Shown piece after piece: positions 1-9,720 of a stretch of 64,000 nucleotides of DNA. The notes beneath the pieces were generated by a model. It was given only the letters and a program-made list of their open reading frames with translations. It did not search any database and had not been told where the DNA came from. A program made the translations under genes and the position numbers. The DNA lies in contig NC_053046.1 of NCBI RefSeq assembly GCF_003473485.1, forward strand, positions 32,255,332 to 32,319,331. The letters are read 5' to 3'. Position 1 is the stretch's first letter; every line of letters begins with the position of its first letter. This DNA is from Medicago truncatula. Its lineage: Eukaryota > Streptophyta > Magnoliopsida > Fabales > Fabaceae.

Positions 1-295
1 TCACATAGAGTAATATTGACTTCTTCAAGAACCATATAATAGATCTCTTTGATTTTATAATACGAGATCAATCCTTATGCAATACTTCAGGAATGCATAT
101 GGAATAAATAAACACAATAATATAATACAATTCACATAATAGTGGTTCAATGTATCTCTAAGAAACTGATTCCAATTGATTGAATTATAATAGTATAGTC
201 TATAATCATCGATATGAAAATTAAAACTTATTTTCATATAAATAGATTAAAAAGAATTACATACCTCAAATGGTTAGAGTCTCGTGCTGATAACG

Positions 296-552
296 TGTTA
301 TAAAACTATTAGAATAAGAAAAACAAGAACAAGATTAGAAGAACAAGAACAAGATTAAAGAGAAGAAGAGAGAATAGAGAGAGAAGAAAGATGATTATAT
401 TATTCTCTTGTGATGTATAATTAAGTTATATGAGCTCTATTTATAGAGAAATACAATGACTTGGGGAGCAAGCACAATATGGTCCAATAAGCTAACAATA
501 TGATCCAATAACCCAATTGTTATATGGACATCCACTTATAATATTCATAACA
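296..552 (-). mobile_element. LTR, probably Ty1/copia type
   Basis: A 257-bp segment starts TGTTAT and ends ATAACA, the TG...CA form of an LTR. Read on the minus strand it has a TATA-like CTATAAATAGAG followed by AGA-rich leader sequence. Just past its 3' end come TTATCAGCACGAG and a leader-like stretch running off the left edge, so this would be the 5' LTR of a minus-strand element whose body lies outside the window. Family is inferred from size and layout only; no coding part is visible. Treated as a fossil. Confidence 0.5.
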
Positions 553-1251
553 CAGGTCAAGTTATAACAAAATACGGAGGATCTTTTGAGTTTTTGTAAC
601 TCTTATTTTTATAATTTTTGTTTATTATAAGTTGTCATTAATTACAAGAAATAGCCTAATAATGATTTTCCTCGTAAATCTATTTTTAACAATCCTTTGT
701 GAATCATTTAACCTTCAACTTTTTTTTTTGTCTTACTTTTCCCACCTCAAAGCTAATTGGAAAGTACACATTATCCACCATTTGACTCTACAAAATTTTG
801 AAGTTATTAGAAAAATCGTGAATGAAAAGTATGATGATAACAAAGGGAAGGCATAAGCAAACTTCATCTTAGTTTTGTTTATTAACATGGCGCATATGAT
901 GCATAAAATTGGAGTTGTATTGAAAATAAAAGTTTGTCAAATTGACGCGTAAATCAAATGCGACCCACCAAATGAAATTGAAATTAGTGTGCCTGCCTAG
1001 AACTTTCAATAAACGTTCATTGATATAGTTACAATCTTATCTCAACCCCTTTTTGTCGTTTAACAAGTTGCTATAGTTACATTCTTTAACTCAACCCCTT
1101 TTTGTCGTTTTAAAAGTTGCAATAGTTACAATCTTAACTCAACCCTTTTTTGTCGTTTAATAAATATACTTTGATATGATGATATTGATATTTTTTTAAT
1201 AAATATACTTTGATATTGACATTTTTTTGAAGGAAGATTGACGACATATAT
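553..1251. other. Intergenic, short tandem repeat inside
   Basis: No gene is supported. A short reading frame near 632-856 lacks any recognisable domain. Three tandem copies of a roughly 48-bp unit (core CAACCCCTTTTTGTCG) lie at about 1024-1165. A second sequence, around AATAAATATACTTTGATATTGAC, occurs near 1195 and again near 2073. Confidence 0.6.
1024..1165 (+). repeat. Tandem repeat, three copies of ~48 bp
   Basis: Copies begin near 1024, 1072 and 1121 with ATAGTTAC and share CAACCCCTTTTTGTCGTTT. The units differ by a few substitutions and a one-base length change, so this is an old local duplication. Confidence 0.8.
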
Positions 1252-1260
1252 ATGATATAA

Positions 1261-2015
1261 GAGTTATGTTTGGTAGACCACCTTCAATTGCCATACCACC
1301 CATACACACGCCTATGTGGCAATTTTTATTACATTTTATTTATTCAACTAAAAATAAAAATAAAACAAAAAACAAAATCAGAAAAAATAAAAATTCAGCC
1401 CAACTTTATCTCTCCACTCTCTCTTCCGTCTCTTTCCTTCACCATCTCTTCTCCCTCTTCTTTAACCACCGTCGGCCTCCACACAAAGATCTAAGAGTGA
1501 TGCAGAATTGGTTTTACAGCAAGAGGTTTGATAGGATTAAAAAAAAAAGTTTGTGAAATTACTCCTCTCTGCAAAGTACGAATCAGATCTGTAGATGTGC
1601 GTTTTTTCATATAGCTGGAATTGGCTGGCATGAGGTCGCCGGCGACTGTGAGAAATGATCCCGCCGGAGTTAGGGGCGCAGGCTGTGTTTCCGGATCTGT
1701 TTTTCAGAAGATGGGATGGAGGCGAAAAGACAAGGCAGCAGCGACGATGGTGGTGGTGAGGGGGGAGATAGAGAGAATGAAAGAGAAGGCGGTGGAGTCA
1801 AGAGGATGGAGTGGTGGACGGCGACAGTGGAGGAGAGATGGACGGTGCGGTGGAGGAGAGAACGTGTGTTGCAGACACTGAGATTTTTTTTGTCAAGGTT
1901 TATATGAGTTTTGACTAAACTACCCTTCATTAAAAGATGAAATACCAAAACTATCCTCCATATGGAGGTGTACAAGAGTGTGTTGCCAGCTAAGTGTGTT
2001 CACCTATCAGGACTC
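1261..2015. mobile_element. Pack-MULE-like element with 9-bp target duplication
   Basis: The segment is bounded by perfect 9-bp direct repeats ATGATATAA at 1252-1260 and 2016-2024, the duplication size of the Mutator superfamily. Its ends are weakly inverted: GAGTTATGTTTGGTAGACC on the left and GAGTCCTGATAGGTGAACAC as the reverse complement of the right, about 16 of 25 positions matching. The inside holds a pyrimidine-rich leader (about 1400-1470) and a GC-rich coding-like stretch (1621-1881), unlike the AT-rich surroundings. This is the pattern of a non-autonomous MULE that captured part of a host gene. The captured gene is not recognised and no transposase is present. The TSD is seen directly; the Pack-MULE reading is inference. 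Confidence 0.55.
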
Positions 2016-2280
2016 ATGATATAAAGCAAAGTTTTGAAAATAAATATATGATAATATAATATTGACATTTTTTTAATAAATATACTTTGATATTGACAAA
2101 TAAAACTGAGAATATAATTGATCTCAAACCCAACCCCTCCCGCATATGTGCCTGCCTACAAAAGCGAGTTCATGGTTCTCATTTGACTCCAACAACATTC
2201 TCTGACCATAATTTCCTTCACATGCACACAACATTCTCTCTTTGGTTTTGGTTTTAATCTTCATTGTTACTTAGACGGAA

Positions 2281-2851
2281 ATGAAAAGGTAACATGAAAA
2301 ACTATGTTGTGCTTATTTACTTAACTATGATATTCTTATTTACTTACGATGTTTGGTGCTTACTTACTATGTTGTGCTTATAATTTGGTTTGTGTAGGAT
2401 GATGATGTTGTTGCTGCTGCTGCTTCTACTTGTTGATGTTGCTTCCTTGTGCGGCCAAACCGGTTGCGGTAGCGATTGTGGAGGAGGGTGTGATGGTTCA
2501 CCACCACCACCAAAATGCGAGGATGACAAGAACCTTGGACTTACTACTGGTCATGATTCAGTGCTCTATCTAATAGAAAAGATTAAATATGGTTTTTATG
2601 TAGTTTTTGTCATCATTATTATCAAAACCATTGTGGGGATAATTCAAACATTTTATAATGTTCATAGAATGTATCAATTTTACTTTGGAGAGGGCCGTGA
2701 GCAGCGCTTGAGGATGAAGGAGAAAAGGGATGAAAGAAAAATTAGAGAGACAATTGAAAAGGCAAATGAAGAAGCGGAGAAGATGATGAAAGTCGTAGAT
2801 GAGGAAATGATGAAGAAAATGGAAGAAGGAACAGCAACGAGTGATGAATGA
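2281..2851 (+). CDS. Small secreted or membrane protein, two exons, function unknown
   Basis: Model: join(2281..2288, 2398..2851), 153 residues. The first exon is only eight coding bases (ATGAAAAG) before a GTAACA donor; the acceptor TTTGTGTAG lies at 2389-2397 and gives the start MKRMMM. Without this exon the frame has no good ATG with the basic residues expected ahead of the leucine run. Residues 4-20 form a signal peptide or signal anchor with eight consecutive leucines. Residues 21-43 are Cys/Gly-rich with five cysteines and a PPPP run. About 67-88 is a second hydrophobic segment (VVFVIIIIKTIVGII). The tail from about 101 is highly charged and likely a coiled coil. I recognise no family. 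Nearest neighbours are transposons. The intron carries repeated TTTACTTA motifs. Expression is untested, so this remains a good but unproven gene. Confidence 0.6.
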
Positions 2852-3227
2852 TTGTGATGCTTGAATGAATGAAACAGAGTGAACAGAGTGAGAGTCTGAA
2901 TCCATTTTTCTATGTTAATTAACAAGACTATTTTATCATGTTGACCACTTTCACTTTTTTCATGTCACAAATATTTTACTGTTTGCATGAATATGAAAGA
3001 ATTAATGTTTCATGATGTCAATGAATGAAGGAATATTGTATTGAATGTTTCATGAGATAAGATTTTAGCTGCATTCATGCTGTTTGAATTTCTGTATTTA
3101 CCACATGGATATGTTTATAGAATAGATTATGACATGCTCATAAAATGTTTTCCAAATACCTTTTGTAATCTGATTTCTCTTCTAGTTATATTCCTCACGA
3201 TGTCAAGGATAGATTAAACCTATAATT
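2852..3227. other. 3' flank of the small gene
   Basis: AT-rich with repeated GAATGTTTCATGA-type words near 3005-3055. It probably contains the 3' UTR. No other gene is seen. Confidence 0.5.
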
Positions 3228-5590
3228 TGTTAGGTAAAAGTGTATGAGAATTGCTGTATACACATGTTAAAGGGCTGAGAAACACAGTAAAAGACCAAAA
3301 TACCCTTTCGGTAGTTAACTGCCGAGGAAAATATAACCGGCTGTAGTTAACTCCCGAGGAAAACTTCAGTTAACTGCGCCGAGGAACTTAAAACCTGAAA
3401 TTAAATAAGGAAATACACCTAAGTTTTTCCTTAATTAAATTTAATTCTATAATAAGGAAATATTTGTAATTATTTATAATTAATTTCATTGATGTCTATC
3501 ATTATTCAAGGTAATAAAAAATATTTAACAATATATTCTTAATCTTGAACAATATATAATGTATGATAAATAGTAGTGTTGCGTACAAGGAATGGCTAAT
3601 TATACAGTGAAAATGCACTATGAGTCAAATCTTAGCACTATTAAGAATAAATATTAAGAAAAAAAAGAATAAATATTAAGAATATATATTGTTCAAGATT
3701 AAGAATATTTTTTTATTAACTTTCAAATTTTTTTTTTTTTACATCAATGAAATTAATTACAAATAATTATAAATAATTACAAATATTTCCTTATTAAAGA
3801 ATTAAATTTAATTAAGGAAAAACTTAGGTGTATTTTCTTATTTAATTTAAGGTTTTAAGTTCCTCGGCAGTTAACTGCCGAAGTTTTCCTCGTAGTTAGC
3901 TGCAGCCGGTTCTATTTTCCTCGACAGTTAACTGCCGAAGGGGTATTTTGGTCTTTTACTAGTGTTTCTCAGCCCTTTAACATGTGTATACAACAATTCT
4001 CAAAGTGTATTCTCATTAACTGAATTGAGTTTGATACAAGACTGCTTTATATAGTAACCTGAGATACACAATAGCCGAGTTACTTGACAGCTAAGCAACC
4101 AAAAGAAACTAACTAATACTCAAGAAACACTTCCCTAAACTGAACTTCATGATACACAAAATCAGTTTACAAACATACAAACATACTGAATAGAAAGACA
4201 AAGAACTAAAAAAAAACAGCTTAGCTAGAAACTTCACAGATGCCTAGCAAAAATGTCTCAAACTTCAAAGGCTTGGTCATAATATCTGCTATATGTTCTT
4301 GAGTGCTGCAGTGTGACATCTCAACTATTCCTTATTTTGTAAGATCCCTGAGAAAGTGGTATCTAACATCTATATGTTTACACTTCCCATGCAATACAGG
4401 ATTTTTGGGCAGTTTAATAGATGAACTATTATCACACTGAATGACAGTGCAATTTGTTCCAGGATCCTTCTGAGCTAAACTGCTTGACAAGCACAAGAAG
4501 CTGCAGCTACAAACTCTGCTTCAGTAGTGGACAACGTAACAATTGGTTGTTTCTTTGAGGACCATGACACTGACCCTGAACTCAATTTGAAGACATATCC
4601 TGTCATCAATGTCTCCAGCATAATCTGAATATGTCCATCCTTGCAGTTTAACACTTACTTTTCTTTCATACATGATTCCCAACAAGGTTGTTCCTCTGAG
4701 GTACCCGTACCTGATTACTCTCTTAGCAGCTGCTAGGTGAATTTCAGTTGGTCTTTCCATATATCTAGCAATAAGACAAACTGAGAAGGTAAGATCAGGT
4801 CTAGTGGCCAGCAAATACATCAAGCATCCAATCATCTGCCTGTACTGAGTAGAGTCCACAACTTTTCCCTTTTCATCTCTTGACAGCTTGTTTCAAGGGA
4901 CTATGGGGTTCAATACTTTGTTGCAATTTTCCATACCAAATCTAGATAGAATTTCATTTGCGTATTTCTGCTGATGAATGAATATTCCTCTATCCATCTG
5001 CTTGACTTCCACACCAAGAAAATACCTCATCTTGCCCAGATCTGTCATGGAAAATTTATTTTCCATAGAATGTTTGAACTCTTCAAACACTTCTTCATCA
5101 TTTCAAGTGTAGATTAAGTCATCTACATACAAACTTACGGTAAGTATTTTTCCTCCAGTTTCTTGCCTAACAAACAAAGTATAGTTCTATTAGTGTCCCA
5201 TCTGGTTACAGGAGCAAAAACTTCATTGTAATCAACTCCATACTTTTGAGAGTACCCCTTTGCTACTAATCTGGCTTTGTGTTTTTCAACTTTACCATTT
5301 TCATTGTATTTTGTCTTATAAATCCATTTTACACTAATCTTCCTGCTTCCAGTTGGTATCATTTCTTTCTATGGCTTCAATTTCCTGATCCATAGCCTCT
5401 TTCCAACAATTGAACTTTGCAGCTTCCTCATAAGTAGCAGGATCTTCTCTATTACTGAAAAAGCCAGAGTCTGAAAACTGCTTTCTTCTTCTTCTGCTTC
5501 TCTTCCTAAGATATAGTCTCTGCTCCATACAGGAGGTTTTCTGATTCTACCAGTTTCATCTTCTTCTTCATTGCATAACTTGTTAGTTGT
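3228..5590 (-). mobile_element. Ty1/copia remnant: RT/RNase H region and split 3' LTR
   Basis: Minus-strand coding pieces from about 5528 down to 4520 match the Ty1/copia reverse transcriptase and RNase H region: KARLVAKGYSQ, MRYFLGVEV, YANEILSRFGM, IGCLMYLLATRPDL and ATRP-type motifs are visible. The 3' LTR reads TGTTTCTTGAG at 4139 and ends CTAACA near 3228, with a TATA-like CTATATAAAGC near 4050. A foldback Mutator element is inserted inside this LTR (3246-4001). No second LTR is seen on the right. The copy is incomplete and broken in several places; it is a fossil older than the Mutator insertion. Confidence 0.85.
3246..4001. mobile_element. Foldback Mutator-type MITE with 9-bp TSD
   Basis: Perfect 9-bp direct repeats AAAGTGTAT flank the element at 3237-3245 and 4002-4010. 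The arms are inverted almost to the centre: GAGAATTGCTGTATACACAT at 3246 matches the complement of the end at 4001, and the arms continue through AGGGCTGAGAAACAC, TAACTGCCGAGG and CTTAGGTGTA-type blocks to a loop near 3580-3650. There is no coding capacity. Length 756 bp. The long TIR and 9-bp TSD place it in the Mutator superfamily. It lies inside the LTR of the copia fossil. Confidence 0.88.
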
Positions 5591-8289
5591 TACAAATAAA
5601 AAAATAAATAAACATCACAACATCAAAGCTGCATCGAACTGTACGTTCATATTCCCATGCATAATATTAGAGAACTAGTAGAAGATATAGTAGAATCAAC
5701 CGTAAATTTAAACCACAGAGTGTCTCATTTTTTTAATAAAAGTAAACAAATTTAAGCTTTTCAGTCTTATCATATAAAATATTTAATTACTAAAATATTG
5801 CGTGTATATACACTTACGACTTGAAACAGAGAAAAATAATGATGTGATATTTTGGTAGCCGAAAGATGGGAATCTGGATATACCAGAAAATAGGTAGAGC
5901 GTGTCAAATTTAAGAGACAAAGATGTGAACAAACGTTGAAGGGAAGAAGTGGAATATGATAAACTGGTTTGTGATTTGTGTCAATTTTGATCCCCTTACT
6001 TATATTCTTTTAAGGATTTTATTCACCTATTTTGAAATTTGATAGTTTTAATTCCTCAATCAAATGTTTGGTTTAAAATATGATAATATGATATGTTTTA
6101 AATAAAATTTTTAAACAACTTTTTTTTTATAACGTCATCAATTTTTTTCTTCCTATCATCGAATCATAAACCACGTTATTAATTTTTTTAGTTAAAAAAA
6201 TATGATGAAGGGACAAAAAAAATTATCAGATTTTTAAATAGGGAGACTGAATTTGTAAAATGATGAAAATATTATGATCAAAACTACAATTAAATTAAGG
6301 GAGCTCTACGGTCATGAAACTGACTTTTTTTAAAAAAGTTAATTTTAATTTTAATGTTTGATTCATTTTTAAATTGTGGATTACTGATTAATGATTAATA
6401 GTAACTCATCTAGTAATACTTGCAGCATCTTGAACTTATAGATACTATTTTATTGTTGACATCTTTAACATGCAAACAAAGTTGCTGATATCATGTGATA
6501 GTCTTAAGTGTTACACTTTGTGAGGTGTTACACTTAAAACAAAGTAGGATAAAATTAGATTAAGTGTATTCTTGTTAATCTGATGAATTGATGATACTAT
6601 GAGGACTGAACTTTTGATGTCATTGTATAAATAGTGGGGTGTTACTCACAACACTTTTGATGTTATAGTGTTAACTTCACCAGATAAATCATTCTCATGA
6701 CTTCATTGTAGAATTTTCCTTAAATTAAAGGGGAAATCGACGAAGCATTTCTCTCGCACAAAAAAAAAAAACGACTAAGCATATAGATGACCGGTTAGTA
6801 TTTGAGTAAATGCTAGTTTTATCTTTCATCTATTTTCTTTATTACCACCTTACCTATGTTTACCAAGTATGGTAAGTGGTTTCTTATTTCGTCAAATTTC
6901 GTTAGAATGCATGGGGTATGGACTCTTACCTAGCTTAGTTAGTTTCAATCAAATTAAAAGAAACTAACCAAGTTTTTTTTTTTTTAGAAACCAACCAAGT
7001 TGAGGTAGTCTTGTTCGCAAAACAAAATTGAGTGGTCTCTCAATTTTGAAAACGAATTCAGAGATTCAAGATGATCATATATAATAAGTGGATTGCAAAT
7101 TGTTAAAGGAATCATAATAATTAAGATATAAGGGTAACATTTTTGTATCCACCTCAACAGAGAAGGACAAATAGAAAGATTTGAAGCTCTTTTATTCTTC
7201 CTCTCTCACTGAAATAGCTAGCTTTGATTCAATGTGAAAGCAAACCTGCACATGCAACGTTACTACATCTGTTTTCCTTGAAAACCATAACATACCTTTT
7301 ATTTTCTCACTTTTCCACGAAATCCACCATTTCATCCATCATAACCCAATACCCACACCTAGATTTTACTACTACATGCCCTCAATATTCTCAACGGACA
7401 ACTTAATTAACTTTTTTCTACCATTAATTAAATCATTAAATCATTTATGCTTGTGTATCACTATCCTCGAATTGAATCACAAATCCCTAAATCCTAAATT
7501 CAATCCCCAAATTCCTAAATCTCAAATTCCTAAATGTCATACAATTCTCTATTTTGTTCAAAATCAAATCTTGCATTAAACGCCAAAATCGAATTACATG
7601 ATGTTGAGTGTTGGTGCAATTTGGGGATTTAGGGATTTGAGGATTGAATTCAGGATTTAGAGATTAAAGATTCAATTTGGGATATGATCTTCGATTTCAG
7701 GGACCAAAGTTACCATACCATTTTCTACTTTTACTTTAGTTCTTGTGATACATCATATGTCATGTCAGCATAAAACATTTGTCACGTCATCGGTTAACAG
7801 AATTATTTAATGTTAGGGACTAAAGTGATAACAGAAATGCACATTCAATGATTACTTTGTATTTAATCTTGAGTCAGAGATCTGTGCAGAGTCAGTTACA
7901 AAGTGACCATTTACTCTAATAATAAACATGACATCTAATTTGGATATAAAACTATGAACATTAGCTAAATCTAAAGGTAAAACTAACTCCCACCCCAACT
8001 ACCTAAACACATGATACTACACCTGACATAATAAACCTAAACATACGATACTACACCTGATCTAAAAAAGACGTCTAACAAAAAGGTGATAAATTGATGT
8101 TTATTAAATTATTTTTACAAAGGAGGTGTTTTTTTTTATTCGCCAAGGGAGGTGCTAATGTGTTGGGTTTAATTTATATGCATCATCGGTGTACTCAAAT
8201 TTTACAAATGTTGTCACGTTATTTGATGAGGTATGACGAGTCATGTCTTTTTGACTCGTTAAACAAAGTCACAACATATTATCGGATTT
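5591..8289. other. Intergenic, AT-rich, no supported gene
   Basis: No protein-coding region is recognisable. A TATA-like TGTATAAATAGTGGGGTG sits near 6625. An imperfect inverted repeat built on CCCTAAATCC / GGATTTAGGG words lies at about 7465-7690. Words such as GGGACTAAAGTGATAACAG near 7815 resemble MITE ends, but I could not fix element boundaries. Confidence 0.5.
7465..7690. repeat. Imperfect inverted repeat / hairpin
   Basis: The left arm (AAATCCCTAAATCCTAAATTCAATCCCC, reading on from about 7481) is complementary to the right arm (about 7620-7685, GGGATTTAGGGATTTGAGG followed by GAATTCAGGATTTAG). The arms enclose about 90 bp. This may be a decayed MITE. Confidence 0.55.
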
Positions 8290-8375
8290 TTTTTTTGTGG
8301 TGTTCAAGGTTCGAACCCCGGATCTTGCATATATTGTGCACTGTCCTTGCTAATTGAGCTAAGCTCACGTGAACA
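8290..8375 (-). repeat. SINE-like tRNA-related repeat
   Basis: A box-B-like GGTTCGAACCC sits near 8310, followed by GGATCTTGCATATATTGTGCACTGTCC and a GAGCTAAGCTCACG end. The same family appears at 41340-41460, 51636-51745 and 52675-52840 in this window. Orientation is taken from the copy near 51.7 kb, read as plus; this one is its reverse. Confidence 0.55.
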
Positions 8376-8434
8376 CAACATATTATCAGATGATGCATCT
8401 GTAAAATTTTGTAAACATCACCAATAATGTTTTA

Positions 8435-9585
8435 GGCAATTAATCCCCTCAAATTGTAAGTTTCGGCAATTACCACCCTAACGTTAACAAAACTTCAATT
8501 ACCCCTATGAAATTGTACAATGTTAATCAATTTACATCATCCGTCAAATTCTTCTGTTAGTCAATATCATGTTTTGCATATCCCCCTGAAGTTTTGCACT
8601 TATGTGCGAAATGCCCCCCGAACTTGATTTTTTTTCTTATACTTAACTCAAAAGATATTAAAGACAAACAATTAACATAGTGGTAAATATTCTTGTAAAA
8701 AATGTATAATATATTTTTCAGCTTAGCTACATATTTAAATTGATATGTTTTGTTTTATAAATAGAATAGATAATATTTTTTTAACCAATGATTAGATGAA
8801 ATTATTTCTAATGGTTTTAGTCTGCAATACTTATCTGATTGTGAAAATTATATCAAGTAACAATATACACTATTATCATTTAGCAATATAATTCATTACC
8901 ATGTGGCATCATCCACTATTTTGAAATCACATAGATATGAAAGAATGAAATGAATAGTAAATAAATACACCTCTTAGATTAAGCAATAGTCTCATAAATC
9001 TTGCTTTAGCTTTGGATTAAAATTGGAGATGCATTAGTTTGTCAGCAAAATTAGAAATTCATTTCACATATTGTTGGGTTTTGGGAGTTTTCTTGTGTCT
9101 CATTGTTGTTGTTTATCTTCTTGTTTCATTCTTGCACATCTTGTGTCTCATTGTGCTTGGCTGTGGTTTTAATAGTATAAGTATATTTTGCCTTTGCAAC
9201 AAAAAAAAGTAGTAGGTAAGTAAATGTTAAGGGACTGAAGTTGAGCCTATTAAGTAGATCATGATAATATTGAAACATAAGAATGAAATAGAAAATCATT
9301 AGTGCAGAAGAAACAGCTATTCAGTTTCATTAAAGTTAAATGATAATTATTTACTTTTAATATCTTGAGTGAAGTATAAGAAGTAAAAAAATATAAATTT
9401 TCAAATTCGGAGACATTTTGCAAAGTGTCAAAATTTCAAGGGTATTTACAAAACGTTATGTTGACTAAACGAATAATTTGACGGAGGGATAAATTGATTA
9501 ATTGTGCAATTTCAAAAGTAATTGATGTTTTGTTAATGCGAGAGAGAAATGATTGACGAAAGTAACGATTTCGAGAGGGTAATTG
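8435..9585. mobile_element. Long-TIR non-autonomous DNA transposon
   Basis: The segment at 8435-8630 (GGCAATTAATCCCC..., CGTTAACAAAACTTCAATTACC, ATCCGTCAAATTCTTC, CCCCGAACTTGA) is matched in reverse by 9398-9585, giving TIRs of about 190 bp with many substitutions. The interior is AT-rich and non-coding. I could not identify a clean target duplication, so the superfamily is open; a Mutator-like origin is plausible from the TIR length. Its right end lies about 135 bp upstream of the FLX-like start codon. Confidence 0.7.
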
Positions 9586-9720
9586 GTATTTACTCGGGAA
9601 AAATTATGTAAACCATTTGAATTGAAAGGGAATGAAATAACGAAATTTCTCCGTAGCAGTGAAGCCTGAAACCAGAGTCACTCCTCTAATCCATTCTTCC
9701 CCGTCCGTGTAAAACTACAA

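Noticed and set aside
632-856. 74-codon frame in the left intergenic region
   Set aside because: No domain, no splice or leader context, and AT-rich composition typical of chance frames.
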